5,969 bases of DNA from an uncultured Lactobacillus sp. (GTDB lineage Bacteria; Bacillota; Bacilli; Lactobacillales; Lactobacillaceae). The position numbers and the translations under genes were made by a program. The notes beneath the pieces are model-generated. The model was not told the DNA's origin. It searched no databases and saw only the letters and a program-made list of their open reading frames with translations. Each line of letters starts with the position of its first letter. Position 1 is the stretch's first letter. Location of the stretch: NCBI GenBank assembly GCA_945281075.1, contig CALYQE010000113.1, positions 1-5,969 of the forward strand, written 5' to 3'. Below, in pieces: positions 1-5,951 of the stretch.

Positions 1-556
1 CAACTTGAGCGTTGATCCTAAGCAAGCTGACCAACAAATCCGTGGCTCAATTGTGTTGCCAAATGGTACTGGTAAAACCCAAAAGGTTATTGTCTTTGCT
101 GAAGGTGAACAAGCAGAACAAGCTAAGGCTGCTGGCGCTGACGAAGTTGGCTCAGATGAATTAGTTGAGAAAGTGCAAAATGGCTACTTAGACTTCGATG
201 TTGTTGTTGCTACACCAACGATGATGGCTAAAGTTGGTCGTTTGGGTCGTGTCTTAGGTCCTAAGGGCTTGATGCCAAACCCTAAGACAGGCACTGTAAC
301 AATGGACATTGAAAAGGCCGTTAAGAACGTTAAGGCTGGTCAAGTTGAATACCGTGTTGACCGTCAAGCTGCAATTCATGCTGCTATTGGTAAAGTTTCA
401 TTTACTGATGAGCAATTGATTGAAAACTTTGACGCTCTTCGTGACGTTATTGTACGTGCACGTCCATCAGCTGCTAAGGGACAATACATTAAGAGTGTTG
501 CAGTTGCTGCAACCTTTGGCCCCGGCATTAAGCTTGATCCATTAAACTTAGCTTAA
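1..556 (+). CDS. rplA: Ribosomal protein L1 (uL1), 5'-truncated by window edge
   Basis: This is a large-subunit ribosomal protein that binds 23S rRNA at the mobile L1 stalk near the E site; in many bacteria it also represses its own mRNA. The reading frame is open from the first base: position 2 begins an Asn codon followed by Leu-Ser-Val-Asp-Pro-Lys. The TTG at 5 is therefore an internal Leu codon and not a start. About 184 residues are visible; L1 is usually about 230, so roughly 45 N-terminal residues lie upstream of the window. The L1 signature is clear at about 236-298 ([17 protein letters not shown]), and the C-terminal AAKGQYIKS segment is also typical. Codon use is strongly biased (GGT, GCT, AAG, CGT), as expected for a highly expressed gene. 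A terminator follows the stop by about 20 nt. Identification is very secure. Confidence 0.98.
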   Translation, partial: NLSVDPKQADQQIRGSIVLPNGTGKTQKVIVFAEGEQAEQAKAAGADEVGSDELVEKVQNGYLDFDVVVATPTMMAKVGRLGRVLGPKGLMPNPKTGTVTMDIEKAVKNVKAGQVEYRVDRQAAIHAAIGKVSFTDEQLIENFDALRDVIVRARPSAAKGQYIKSVAVAATFGPGIKLDPLNLA

Positions 557-577
557 TTATTTATAAAACAAATTAAT

Positions 578-613
578 AAAAAGCAACTTGCATGTAGCAT
601 AGTTGCTTTTTTT
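578..613 (+). terminator. Intrinsic terminator after rplA
   Basis: Bases 583-588 (GCAACT) pair perfectly with 601-606 (AGTTGC). The stem extends outward by A-T pairs (578-582 with 607-611) and inward by TGC/GCA (589-591 with 597-599, T600 bulged), leaving the loop ATGTA. A run of seven T follows (607-613). The A-rich 5' flank could let it work on the opposite strand too, but no gene is visible there. It should end the upstream ribosomal transcript before the pst operon, so pst needs its own promoter. Confidence 0.93.
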
Positions 614-621
614 GTCGACTT

Positions 622-651
622 TTTGGCGTTTATTATTTATCAATTGCCAAA
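622..651. promoter_or_regulatory. Possible operator dyad upstream of pstS
   Basis: A perfect 6-bp inverted repeat, TTTGGC (622-627) and GCCAAA (646-651), is separated by 18 AT-rich bases. The arms are about two helical turns apart, which would suit a dimeric protein. The interval holds two tandem 7-mers, TTTATTA (629-635) and TTTATCA (636-642), and a related TTTGTTA lies at 654-660. The right arm overlaps the best -35 candidate. Known PhoP sites in Firmicutes are spaced direct repeats; these 7-mers only loosely resemble that, and a 6-bp dyad in AT-rich DNA could arise by chance. Confidence 0.3.
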
Positions 652-674
652 GATTTGTTAAACTAAAGCATAAT
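644..674 (+). promoter_or_regulatory. Candidate promoter of the pst operon
   Basis: The best -10 is CATAAT (669-674), one mismatch from consensus. The best -35 is TTGCCA (644-649), but the spacer is 19 nt, longer than the optimal 17. There is no extended -10 TG. A weak core promoter that needs an activator would fit phosphate-starvation control. The placement, between the rplA terminator and pstS, is more certain than the exact boxes. Confidence 0.45.
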
Positions 675-700
675 CCAATTGTCTAATTGAGGGAATTATT

Positions 701-1567
701 ATGCGTAAAAATAATGTAGGCAAATTGCTTGCTATTCTTTTGTTTATGCCGCTTTTTTTAGTGGGGTGCAGTCAGAATCGACAGAAGATTACCATTGTTG
801 GTTCAAGTGCCTTGCAGCCTTTGATTGAGCAGGCTGGTAATGATTATCATTTAGCTCATCTTGACAGTAATATTGTTGTCCAGGGCGGTGGCTCGGGAAC
901 GGGATTGAGTCAAGTTCAGGCAGGTGCTGTTCAAGTGGGAACTTCAGATGTTTTTGCCGAAACCCAAAAGGGAATTGACGAAAAAAAATTAACCGATTTT
1001 CAGGTGGCAATTGTGGGGATCGTGCCGATTGCCAATAAGGGCGTACACGTCAAAAACTTGTCGAGGCAACAGTTGGCAGACATTTTTACCGGAAAAATCA
1101 AAAACTGGCGCGAAGTTGGTGGCAAAGACCTGCCAATTATTGTTATCAACCGTTCACGTGGAAGTGGAACTAGAACCACGTTTGAAGATTTGATTCTCAA
1201 AGGCAAAGAAGCAGTCAATTCGCAAGAGCAAGATTCAAATGGAACGGTTAAAAAAATCGTAAGTACTACTCCGGGGACAATTTCTTACATTTCTTTTCCA
1301 TATGCTAATGACGAAAACATTCAAAAAATCAGCATTAATCACGTTGAACCGGTGAACAAAAACATTCCTACCAATAAATGGCCTTTATGGTCTTACGAGC
1401 ATATGTACACCAAGGGCAAGCCGAACGAGGCTACCGCTAAATTTATTAAATATGTGCTTAGTAAAAAGGTTCAAAAGGATTTAGTCCCTAAAATTGGCTA
1501 TCTGAGTATTCATGACATGAAAGTAACACGTGATAGTCAAAATAAAGTTACGAAGATAGGCGATTAA
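701..1567 (+). CDS. pstS: Phosphate ABC transporter, phosphate-binding lipoprotein PstS
   Basis: This extracellular binding protein captures inorganic phosphate and delivers it to the PstCA channel. It is 288 residues long, normal for Firmicutes PstS. It has a lipoprotein signal: the basic start MRKNNVGK, a hydrophobic stretch at residues 9-21, then the lipobox L-V-G-C with the lipidated Cys at 23. Phosphate-pocket motifs typical of the family are visible: GSSAL (34-38), GGGSGTG (62-68), an Asp at 83 in GTSD, and RSRGSGTRTTF (151-161). The family segment IFTGKIKNW lies at 128-136. The ATG at 701 is preceded by GAGGG (689-693), 7 nt away, and a short AATT-type inverted repeat (676-680 with 685-689) touches that site. 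It is the first gene of the operon; its stop is one base before the pstC start. Confidence 0.96.
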   Translation: MRKNNVGKLLAILLFMPLFLVGCSQNRQKITIVGSSALQPLIEQAGNDYHLAHLDSNIVVQGGGSGTGLSQVQAGAVQVGTSDVFAETQKGIDEKKLTDFQVAIVGIVPIANKGVHVKNLSRQQLADIFTGKIKNWREVGGKDLPIIVINRSRGSGTRTTFEDLILKGKEAVNSQEQDSNGTVKKIVSTTPGTISYISFPYANDENIQKISINHVEPVNKNIPTNKWPLWSYEHMYTKGKPNEATAKFIKYVLSKKVQKDLVPKIGYLSIHDMKVTRDSQNKVTKIGD

Positions 1568-1568
1568 A

Positions 1569-2561
1569 ATGGCTAAAAAAGAACAAGATTTGCAAGAGGT
1601 TGTTGAGCAGGCAATTGCTCAACAAAAGGTGCCGCACGTCAAATTTAAGGGGATTAATCCTCGCAATATTGATATCGCAAGATTAACTAAACCTTCTAAA
1701 GAAACCAGGCAGGAGCGCTGGGGCAAAGGTCTAACGGCTTTAGCAATTGTGTTAATTGGGCTCTTAATTGTCGCAATTATTGGCTTCGTTGGCATGCATG
1801 GTCTAGCAACCTTTTTTACTGACAAAGTAAATATTTTTCAGTTTTTATTTTCAACTGACTGGAATCCTGGTGCTGGTCCAAAGCACGTTGGTGCGGCAGC
1901 GATGATTGTCACGTCATTTGCGGTTACTTTATTAGCAGCCATGATTGCAACACCATTTGCAATTGCAGTTGCTTTGTTTATGACTGAGTATGAATCAGGA
2001 AAAAGAGCCAATTTATTACAGTCGGTAATGGAACTGTTAGTGGGAATTCCATCTGTTGTTTACGGCTTTTTGGGCTTAACAGTCATTGTGCCAGCAGTTC
2101 GAACCATTTTTGGCGGAACCGGTTTTGGTATTTTAACCGCGACTTTAATTTTGTTTGTCATGGTCTTGCCCACAATCACCTCCCTGACGGTTGATGCGTT
2201 TAAAGCTGTTCCGAAAGAACTGCGAAAATCGTCGGCAGCCCTGGGTGCAACCAGATGGCAGACAATCTTTCATGTTGTTTTGCGGGCGGCACGGGCACGG
2301 ATAATGACCGCCATTATTTTTGGCATGGCCCGGGCCTTTGGCGAAGCCTTAGCAGTCCAAATGGCGATCGGCAATGCTGTGTTAATGCCATATAATCTGG
2401 TTAGCCCGGCGGCTACTTTGACCAGTCAGCTAACTAGTCAGATGGGTAATACGGTTATGGGCACTTTGCCTAATAATGCATTATGGTCCTTAGCATTACT
2501 GCTTTTAATCATGTCATTGGTGTTCAACTTCTTGGTACACTTAATTGGAAAGAAGAGTTAG
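1569..2561 (+). CDS. pstC: Phosphate ABC transporter permease PstC
   Basis: This is one of the two membrane subunits that form the phosphate channel with PstA. The protein has 330 residues. A long, charged cytoplasmic N-terminus of about 53 residues precedes the first membrane helix (about 55-80). Further hydrophobic segments lie near 108-137, 150-178, 186-206, 245-268 and 303-327, giving the six helices expected of the family. The cytoplasmic EAA-type loop that docks on the ATPase is at about 210-242, with the core SSAALGATRW and the expected Gly at 226. The Pro that usually follows (ILP) is Arg239 here. The ATG is one base after the pstS stop. The SD is weak (AGG at 1558-1560), suggesting translational coupling. 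FSTDWNP (94-100) and the ARAFGEALAV segment (254-263) are typical of PstC. Confidence 0.95.
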   Translation: MAKKEQDLQEVVEQAIAQQKVPHVKFKGINPRNIDIARLTKPSKETRQERWGKGLTALAIVLIGLLIVAIIGFVGMHGLATFFTDKVNIFQFLFSTDWNPGAGPKHVGAAAMIVTSFAVTLLAAMIATPFAIAVALFMTEYESGKRANLLQSVMELLVGIPSVVYGFLGLTVIVPAVRTIFGGTGFGILTATLILFVMVLPTITSLTVDAFKAVPKELRKSSAALGATRWQTIFHVVLRAARARIMTAIIFGMARAFGEALAVQMAIGNAVLMPYNLVSPAATLTSQLTSQMGNTVMGTLPNNALWSLALLLLIMSLVFNFLVHLIGKKS

Positions 2562-2568
2562 TGGCATT

Positions 2569-3462
2569 ATGAATTCAAAAAGAAATGATCGGATTGCTAC
2601 TGGCGTAATTTACTTGCTGGTAGGAATAGTAATTTTGCTCTTAGTCGGAATCATTGGTAATATTTTGGTTTCCGGTGTACCGCATTTATCTTGGCACTTC
2701 TTGACCTCTGCTTCTTCGTCATTTGAAGCCGGTGGCGGAATTAGAGACCAGTTGTTTAACTCGCTGTACCTGCTGTTATTGACCTTGATAATTTCAATGC
2801 CCATTGCATTAGGCGCAGCAATTTATCTCGCAGAATATGCGGCTGATAATTGGTTGACTCAACTCATTAGAACAACAATCGAAATTTTGAGCTCATTACC
2901 ATCGATTGTAGTTGGCTTATTCGGTTACTTGTTGTTTGTTGTTCAATTTGGTTTAGGTTTTTCAATTATTGCCGGTGCCTTGGCATTGACCTTTTTCAAT
3001 TTGCCAACTTTAACCAGTAACATTGAAGAAGCAATCAAAGGTGTTCCGCAAACGCAGCGTGAAGCTGGTTGGGCCTTAGGCCTGTCAAATTGGAAGACCA
3101 TCCGCGGCATTGTTTTGCCTGCAGCACTTCCTGGCATTATTACAGGTGTGATTTTGAGTGCTGGCCGTGTATTTGGTGAAGCTGCAGCTTTAATCTATAC
3201 TGCTGGCCAAAGCGGCTCAACTGTTGATTATTCCAATTGGAATATGTTCAGTGCGACGAGTTTTTTAAATATCATGCGCCCAGCAGAAACGTTGGCCGTT
3301 CATATCTGGAAAGTAAATACAGAAGGCATCATTCCTGACGTCAATGTTGTTTCTGCCGGCACTTCAGCTTTACTCGTAATCGTCGTTATTATTTTTAATT
3401 TGGGTGCGCGAGCACTGGGCAACTGGCTGTACAAACGCTTAACTGCCGCTAAAATTAAGTAA
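2569..3462 (+). CDS. pstA: Phosphate ABC transporter permease PstA
   Basis: This is the second channel subunit, partner of PstC. From the ATG at 2569 the protein has 297 residues, the usual size. Hydrophobic segments lie near 13-35, 63-90, 108-127, 130-147, 188-210 and 264-284, consistent with six helices. The EAA-type docking loop is intact at about 165-193, with EAGWALGLSNWKTI followed by the canonical LP (183-184). The Arg-Val-Phe-Gly-Glu-Ala segment (200-205) is typical of the family. I chose ATG 2569 because it lies 7 nt after the pstC stop and gives the familiar N-terminus MNSKRNDRIATGVIY. An in-frame TTG at 2545 would add eight residues and overlap pstC by 17 nt; it looks less likely. 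No strong SD precedes the ATG, so coupling to pstC is likely. Confidence 0.94.
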   Translation: MNSKRNDRIATGVIYLLVGIVILLLVGIIGNILVSGVPHLSWHFLTSASSSFEAGGGIRDQLFNSLYLLLLTLIISMPIALGAAIYLAEYAADNWLTQLIRTTIEILSSLPSIVVGLFGYLLFVVQFGLGFSIIAGALALTFFNLPTLTSNIEEAIKGVPQTQREAGWALGLSNWKTIRGIVLPAALPGIITGVILSAGRVFGEAAALIYTAGQSGSTVDYSNWNMFSATSFLNIMRPAETLAVHIWKVNTEGIIPDVNVVSAGTSALLVIVVIIFNLGARALGNWLYKRLTAAKIK

Positions 3463-3471
3463 GGGGTTTTT

Positions 3472-4272
3472 ATGGAAAATTGGCAAACTAAAAAGACCTA
3501 CATTAAAAAATTCAGCGAAGAAGATTGTGCAGTTTACACCCAGAACTTAAGTGTTTTTTATGGGGGCACAATCCAAAAGCTCTTTGATGTCAGTCTTGGT
3601 TTCAAGAAAAACACCATTACGGCTCTGATCGGAGCATCGGGTTCAGGCAAGTCAACTTTTTTACGTTCCTTGAACCGAATGAATGATCAGGTTGCTCGGG
3701 TAGATGGCAAAATCATGTTCCATGACCTTGACGTTAATCAAAAAAAGATCAATGTCTATGAATTGCGCAAAGCGATTGGCATGGTTTTTCAAAAACCAAA
3801 TCCGTTTCCGAAATCAATTAGGGAAAATATCGTTTATGCACTTAAGGCAAACGGTCAGCAGGATAAGCAAAAGCTTGATCAAATAGTTGAAGAAAGTCTG
3901 CGCGCGGCGGCTTTATGGGATGAAGTGAAAGACAAGCTTGATAAGAGTGCGCTAGCACTCTCAGGGGGACAGCAGCAAAGGCTATGTATCGCGCGGGCAA
4001 TCGCTTTGAAACCCGAGATCCTGCTTTTGGATGAGCCGGCAAGTGCACTTGACCCGGTTTCAACGGCCAAGCTTGAAGATACCTTAAAGCAGCTACGGAA
4101 AAAATATACGATGGTAATGGTTACTCACAATATGCAGCAAGCTTCTAGAATTAGTGAGTATACTGCATTCTTTCATCTCGGCCATGCGCTTGAATACGAT
4201 ACGACTACCAATATCTTTACCAATCCACAAGGTGAAATTACGGAAAGATACATTCAGGGTAGTTTTGGCTAA
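3472..4272 (+). CDS. pstB1: Phosphate ABC transporter ATPase PstB, first copy
   Basis: This cytoplasmic ATPase drives phosphate import through PstCA. It has 266 residues with all ABC motifs: Walker [10 protein letters not shown] (54-62), Q-loop Gln107, signature LSGGQQQR (163-170), Walker B ILLLDEP with catalytic Glu188, D-loop SALD (191-194) and H-loop His219. Features specific to PstB are LNRMND (67-72), [11 protein letters not shown] (103-113) and the C-terminal GSFG. An N-terminal extension of about 20 residues before the ABC fold makes it 15 residues longer than its neighbour. The ATG at 3472 has a good SD, AAGGGG (3461-3466), overlapping the pstA stop, with 5 nt spacing. The copy number 1 or 2 in the symbol follows gene order only. 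It should be catalytically active. Confidence 0.95.
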   Translation: MENWQTKKTYIKKFSEEDCAVYTQNLSVFYGGTIQKLFDVSLGFKKNTITALIGASGSGKSTFLRSLNRMNDQVARVDGKIMFHDLDVNQKKINVYELRKAIGMVFQKPNPFPKSIRENIVYALKANGQQDKQKLDQIVEESLRAAALWDEVKDKLDKSALALSGGQQQRLCIARAIALKPEILLLDEPASALDPVSTAKLEDTLKQLRKKYTMVMVTHNMQQASRISEYTAFFHLGHALEYDTTTNIFTNPQGEITERYIQGSFG

Positions 4273-4283
4273 GGAGCGATGAT

Positions 4284-5039
4284 ATGACTAATATTATGGA
4301 AGCTGAAAACGTCAAATTAAGTTATGGTGATTTTGAAGCGTTGCACGGAATTACCCTTGCTTTCCCAGCCAAAAAGTTAACGGCCCTGATAGGACCATCA
4401 GGCTGCGGAAAATCGACTTTTTTACGTTGCTTAAATCGAATGAATGATGATATTGATAACATCAAGATTTCTGGCAAAATTTTACTGGAAAACAAAGACA
4501 TCTACCGAACGCATTTGGATCTGGTAGCCCTGCGCAAAAAGGTGGGTATGGTCTTTCAACAGCCGACGCCATTTCCATTTTCCGTTTTTGATAACGTGGC
4601 CTATGGCTTGCGCGTTGCGGGGGTCAAGGATAAGGACCTAATTGAGCAGCGCGTGATTGAGAGCCTTAAGCAAGCTGCGATTTGGGAAGAAACAAAGGAC
4701 AGCTTGCAGCGCAATGCTTTGGCTTTTTCAGGCGGGCAGCAGCAGCGAATCTGTATTGCTAGAGCACTGGCGGTTAGACCGGAAGTGGTGCTGCTTGACG
4801 AGCCGACCTCGGCGCTTGATCCAATTTCCAGTTCGGAAATTGAAGAAACCCTGATGGGCTTAAAGAAAAAATACACGTTTATCATGGTAACGCACAACTT
4901 GCAGCAAGCCAGTCGCGTTTCCGATCAAGTGGCTTTTTTAATGAATGGTGAGCTGATTGAAGCAGGCTCGACAGAGCAAATGTTTTTATCACCAGAAAAA
5001 GAAATAACTAGTAATTATCTTAACGGCCGTTTCGGCTAG
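4284..5039 (+). CDS. pstB2: Phosphate ABC transporter ATPase PstB, second copy
   Basis: This is a second, diverged PstB ATPase of 251 residues, which is the typical length. Motifs are Walker [10 protein letters not shown] (37-45), Q-loop Gln92, signature SGGQQQR (149-155), Walker B VVLLDEP with Glu173, SALD (177-180) and His204. The residue before the signature is Phe148 where most PstB, including the first copy, have Leu. LNRMNDDID (50-58), FQQPTPFP (91-98) and the ending NGRFG are strong PstB hallmarks. The SD AAGGAG (4271-4276) overlaps the pstB1 stop and sits 7 nt before ATG 4284; another in-frame ATG at 4296 is too far from it. The two PstB proteins align along their length but differ at many positions, so this is an old duplication and not a recent tandem copy. 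Paired pstB genes are known in other lactic acid bacteria and streptococci. Confidence 0.95.
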   Translation: MTNIMEAENVKLSYGDFEALHGITLAFPAKKLTALIGPSGCGKSTFLRCLNRMNDDIDNIKISGKILLENKDIYRTHLDLVALRKKVGMVFQQPTPFPFSVFDNVAYGLRVAGVKDKDLIEQRVIESLKQAAIWEETKDSLQRNALAFSGGQQQRICIARALAVRPEVVLLDEPTSALDPISSSEIEETLMGLKKKYTFIMVTHNLQQASRVSDQVAFLMNGELIEAGSTEQMFLSPEKEITSNYLNGRFG

Positions 5040-5053
5040 TATGGAGGTGGATC

Positions 5054-5755
5054 ATGCACGAAATATTTTTAGACGAACTTAAAAAGTTAAATACCCAATT
5101 TATGGAAATGGGTGTTCTTGTTAATGACTTAATTGATAAGGGTACTCGTTCATTTGTTGATCATGATAAAAAAATGGCACAGGAAATGATCGTTGAGGAC
5201 AAAGAGGTTGCAAAAGAAGCAATTAAGATCGAGAAAAAAGCGCTCGACTTGATGGCCTTGCAGCAACCGGTAGCAACTGATTTCCGTGTGGTGATTAGTA
5301 TCTTAAAAGCAACAACTGATTTGGAAAGAATCGGCGAAAATGCTAATAGTATCGCGGTTGAAACGGTTAGAGTTAAGGGTAATCCGCGGATCCCAGAAGT
5401 TGAAAAGATTATTTCGCGCATGACTCATCAAGTGCGGACAATGTTGATTCAAGTTTTGACTGCTTACGTGCAAGAGGATGAAAAAACTGCTCGTGAAATG
5501 CTAGATGGTCATGAAGACGTTTATCATGATTACCGTAAAGCACGGCAAATGATCATTGATGGGGTAGAAAAAGACCCTAATGTTGCAGTGGCATCGGCAA
5601 GTTATTTTGTCATCATTCGCTTGCTTGAGCGAATTAGTGATCACATTGTTAATTTAGCTAGCTGGGTAATCTATAAATCATCTGGTGAGCTGTTCGAACT
5701 GATCACGGCCAATGATGAACATCAAAAAGACAACGACCAAGCAAAAGAAAAATAA
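5054..5755 (+). CDS. phoU: Phosphate transport regulator PhoU
   Basis: PhoU is a cytoplasmic, all-helical, metal-binding protein that limits Pst uptake and, where PhoR is present, transmits phosphate sufficiency to it. The protein has 233 residues in two repeated three-helix halves. Each half carries the expected motif: DLERIGENANSIA (89-101) and LERISDHIVNLA (191-202). The second keeps the canonical E-x3-D (Glu192, Asp196); the first has E-x3-E (Glu91, Glu95). The conserved ALQQPVATDFR segment (68-78) precedes the first motif and WVIY is at 204-207. The tail after about 218 is short, charged and probably disordered. A strong SD, GGAGGTGG (5043-5050), precedes ATG 5054, which begins 14 nt after the pstB2 stop. 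As last gene of the operon it has no terminator directly after it. Confidence 0.95.
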   Translation: MHEIFLDELKKLNTQFMEMGVLVNDLIDKGTRSFVDHDKKMAQEMIVEDKEVAKEAIKIEKKALDLMALQQPVATDFRVVISILKATTDLERIGENANSIAVETVRVKGNPRIPEVEKIISRMTHQVRTMLIQVLTAYVQEDEKTAREMLDGHEDVYHDYRKARQMIIDGVEKDPNVAVASASYFVIIRLLERISDHIVNLASWVIYKSSGELFELITANDEHQKDNDQAKEK

Positions 5756-5761
5756 TTTAGC

Positions 5762-5796
5762 TTGCTTTTGACCGCTTGGGCTGTTATAGTTAATAA
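5762..5796 (+). promoter_or_regulatory. Promoter of the rplJ (L10) transcript, two overlapping options
   Basis: Option A: -10 TATAGT (5785-5790) with an extended TG (5782-5783), a 17-nt spacer and -35 TTGCTT (5762-5767). Option B: -35 TTGACC (5768-5773), a 17-nt spacer and -10 TAATAA (5791-5796). A has the better -10 and B the better -35. Either would start RNA just before the L10 leader, which supports a real promoter here. It lies within 45 nt after the phoU stop. Confidence 0.7.
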
Positions 5797-5805
5797 AGTA
5801 AATTC

Positions 5806-5905
5806 TACCTAAGACTCGGGTGGCATTTTGCCTTAATATCCCGCCGAGGCCGGAAGATAATGAAGATTTTAAATGCTCCATGTCTTGCTTGGCATGGAGT
5901 TTTTT
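5806..5905 (+). ncRNA. L10 leader (ribosomal protein L10 autoregulatory mRNA element)
   Basis: The segment shows the conserved Firmicutes L10-leader core: CCTAAGAC near 5808-5815, CTTAATATCCCGCCGAGG (5832-5849) and a downstream hairpin with T run, ahead of rplJ. CGGG (5817-5820) can pair with CCCG (5840-5843), enclosing the small hairpin GGC/GCC (5822-5824 with 5830-5832). In Bacillus subtilis the L10(L12)4 complex binds such a leader and promotes premature termination of rplJL mRNA. An alternative pairing of 5819-5828 with 5871-5879 is visible and would act as antiterminator (see findings). Family assignment is from memory of the consensus; a covariance-model scan would settle it. Confidence 0.9.
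5876..5905 (+). terminator. Attenuator terminator in the L10 leader
   Basis: CTCCATG (5876-5882) pairs perfectly with CATGGAG (5893-5899). Two further inner pairs (T5883-G5892 wobble, C5884-G5891) leave the loop TTGCTT, and six T follow (5900-5905). It sits 46 nt before the rplJ start and inside the L10 leader, so it is best read as a regulated attenuator. It is also the first terminator downstream of phoU. Confidence 0.9.
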
Positions 5906-5951
5906 AGGCCTTTAAGGAATTTATTAATGAATTTTATGGAGGTGAATTCGA

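Noticed and set aside
5..556. TTG at position 5 as the start of a 183-residue protein
   Set aside because: The frame is open to the window edge (Asn-Leu-Ser-Val-Asp), and the protein is ribosomal L1, which needs about 45 more N-terminal residues. The TTG is an internal Leu codon.
789..1218. Reverse-strand and alternative-frame open frames inside pstS
   Set aside because: They are all short and wholly inside a well-supported lipoprotein gene, with no family resemblance.
2545..2571. TTG 2545 as the pstA start, giving a 305-residue protein
   Set aside because: It would overlap pstC by 17 nt and add eight residues not typical of PstA. ATG 2569 just after the pstC stop gives the usual N-terminus.
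3704..4070. Short open frames in other frames and on the reverse strand inside pstB1
   Set aside because: They are shadows of the conserved ATPase coding sequence.
4601..4897. 98-codon reverse-strand open frame inside pstB2
   Set aside because: It lies fully antisense to a clear ABC ATPase gene, its composition reflects the opposite strand, and I recognise no protein family in it.
3472..5039. Recent tandem duplication or DNA repeat of pstB
   Set aside because: The two copies share protein motifs but differ extensively in DNA sequence and N-terminus, so they are old paralogues and not a DNA repeat.
5678..5881. 67-codon reverse-strand open frame across the phoU end and L10 leader
   Set aside because: It runs antisense through the conserved L10 leader and phoU, has no recognisable motif, and is explained by those features.
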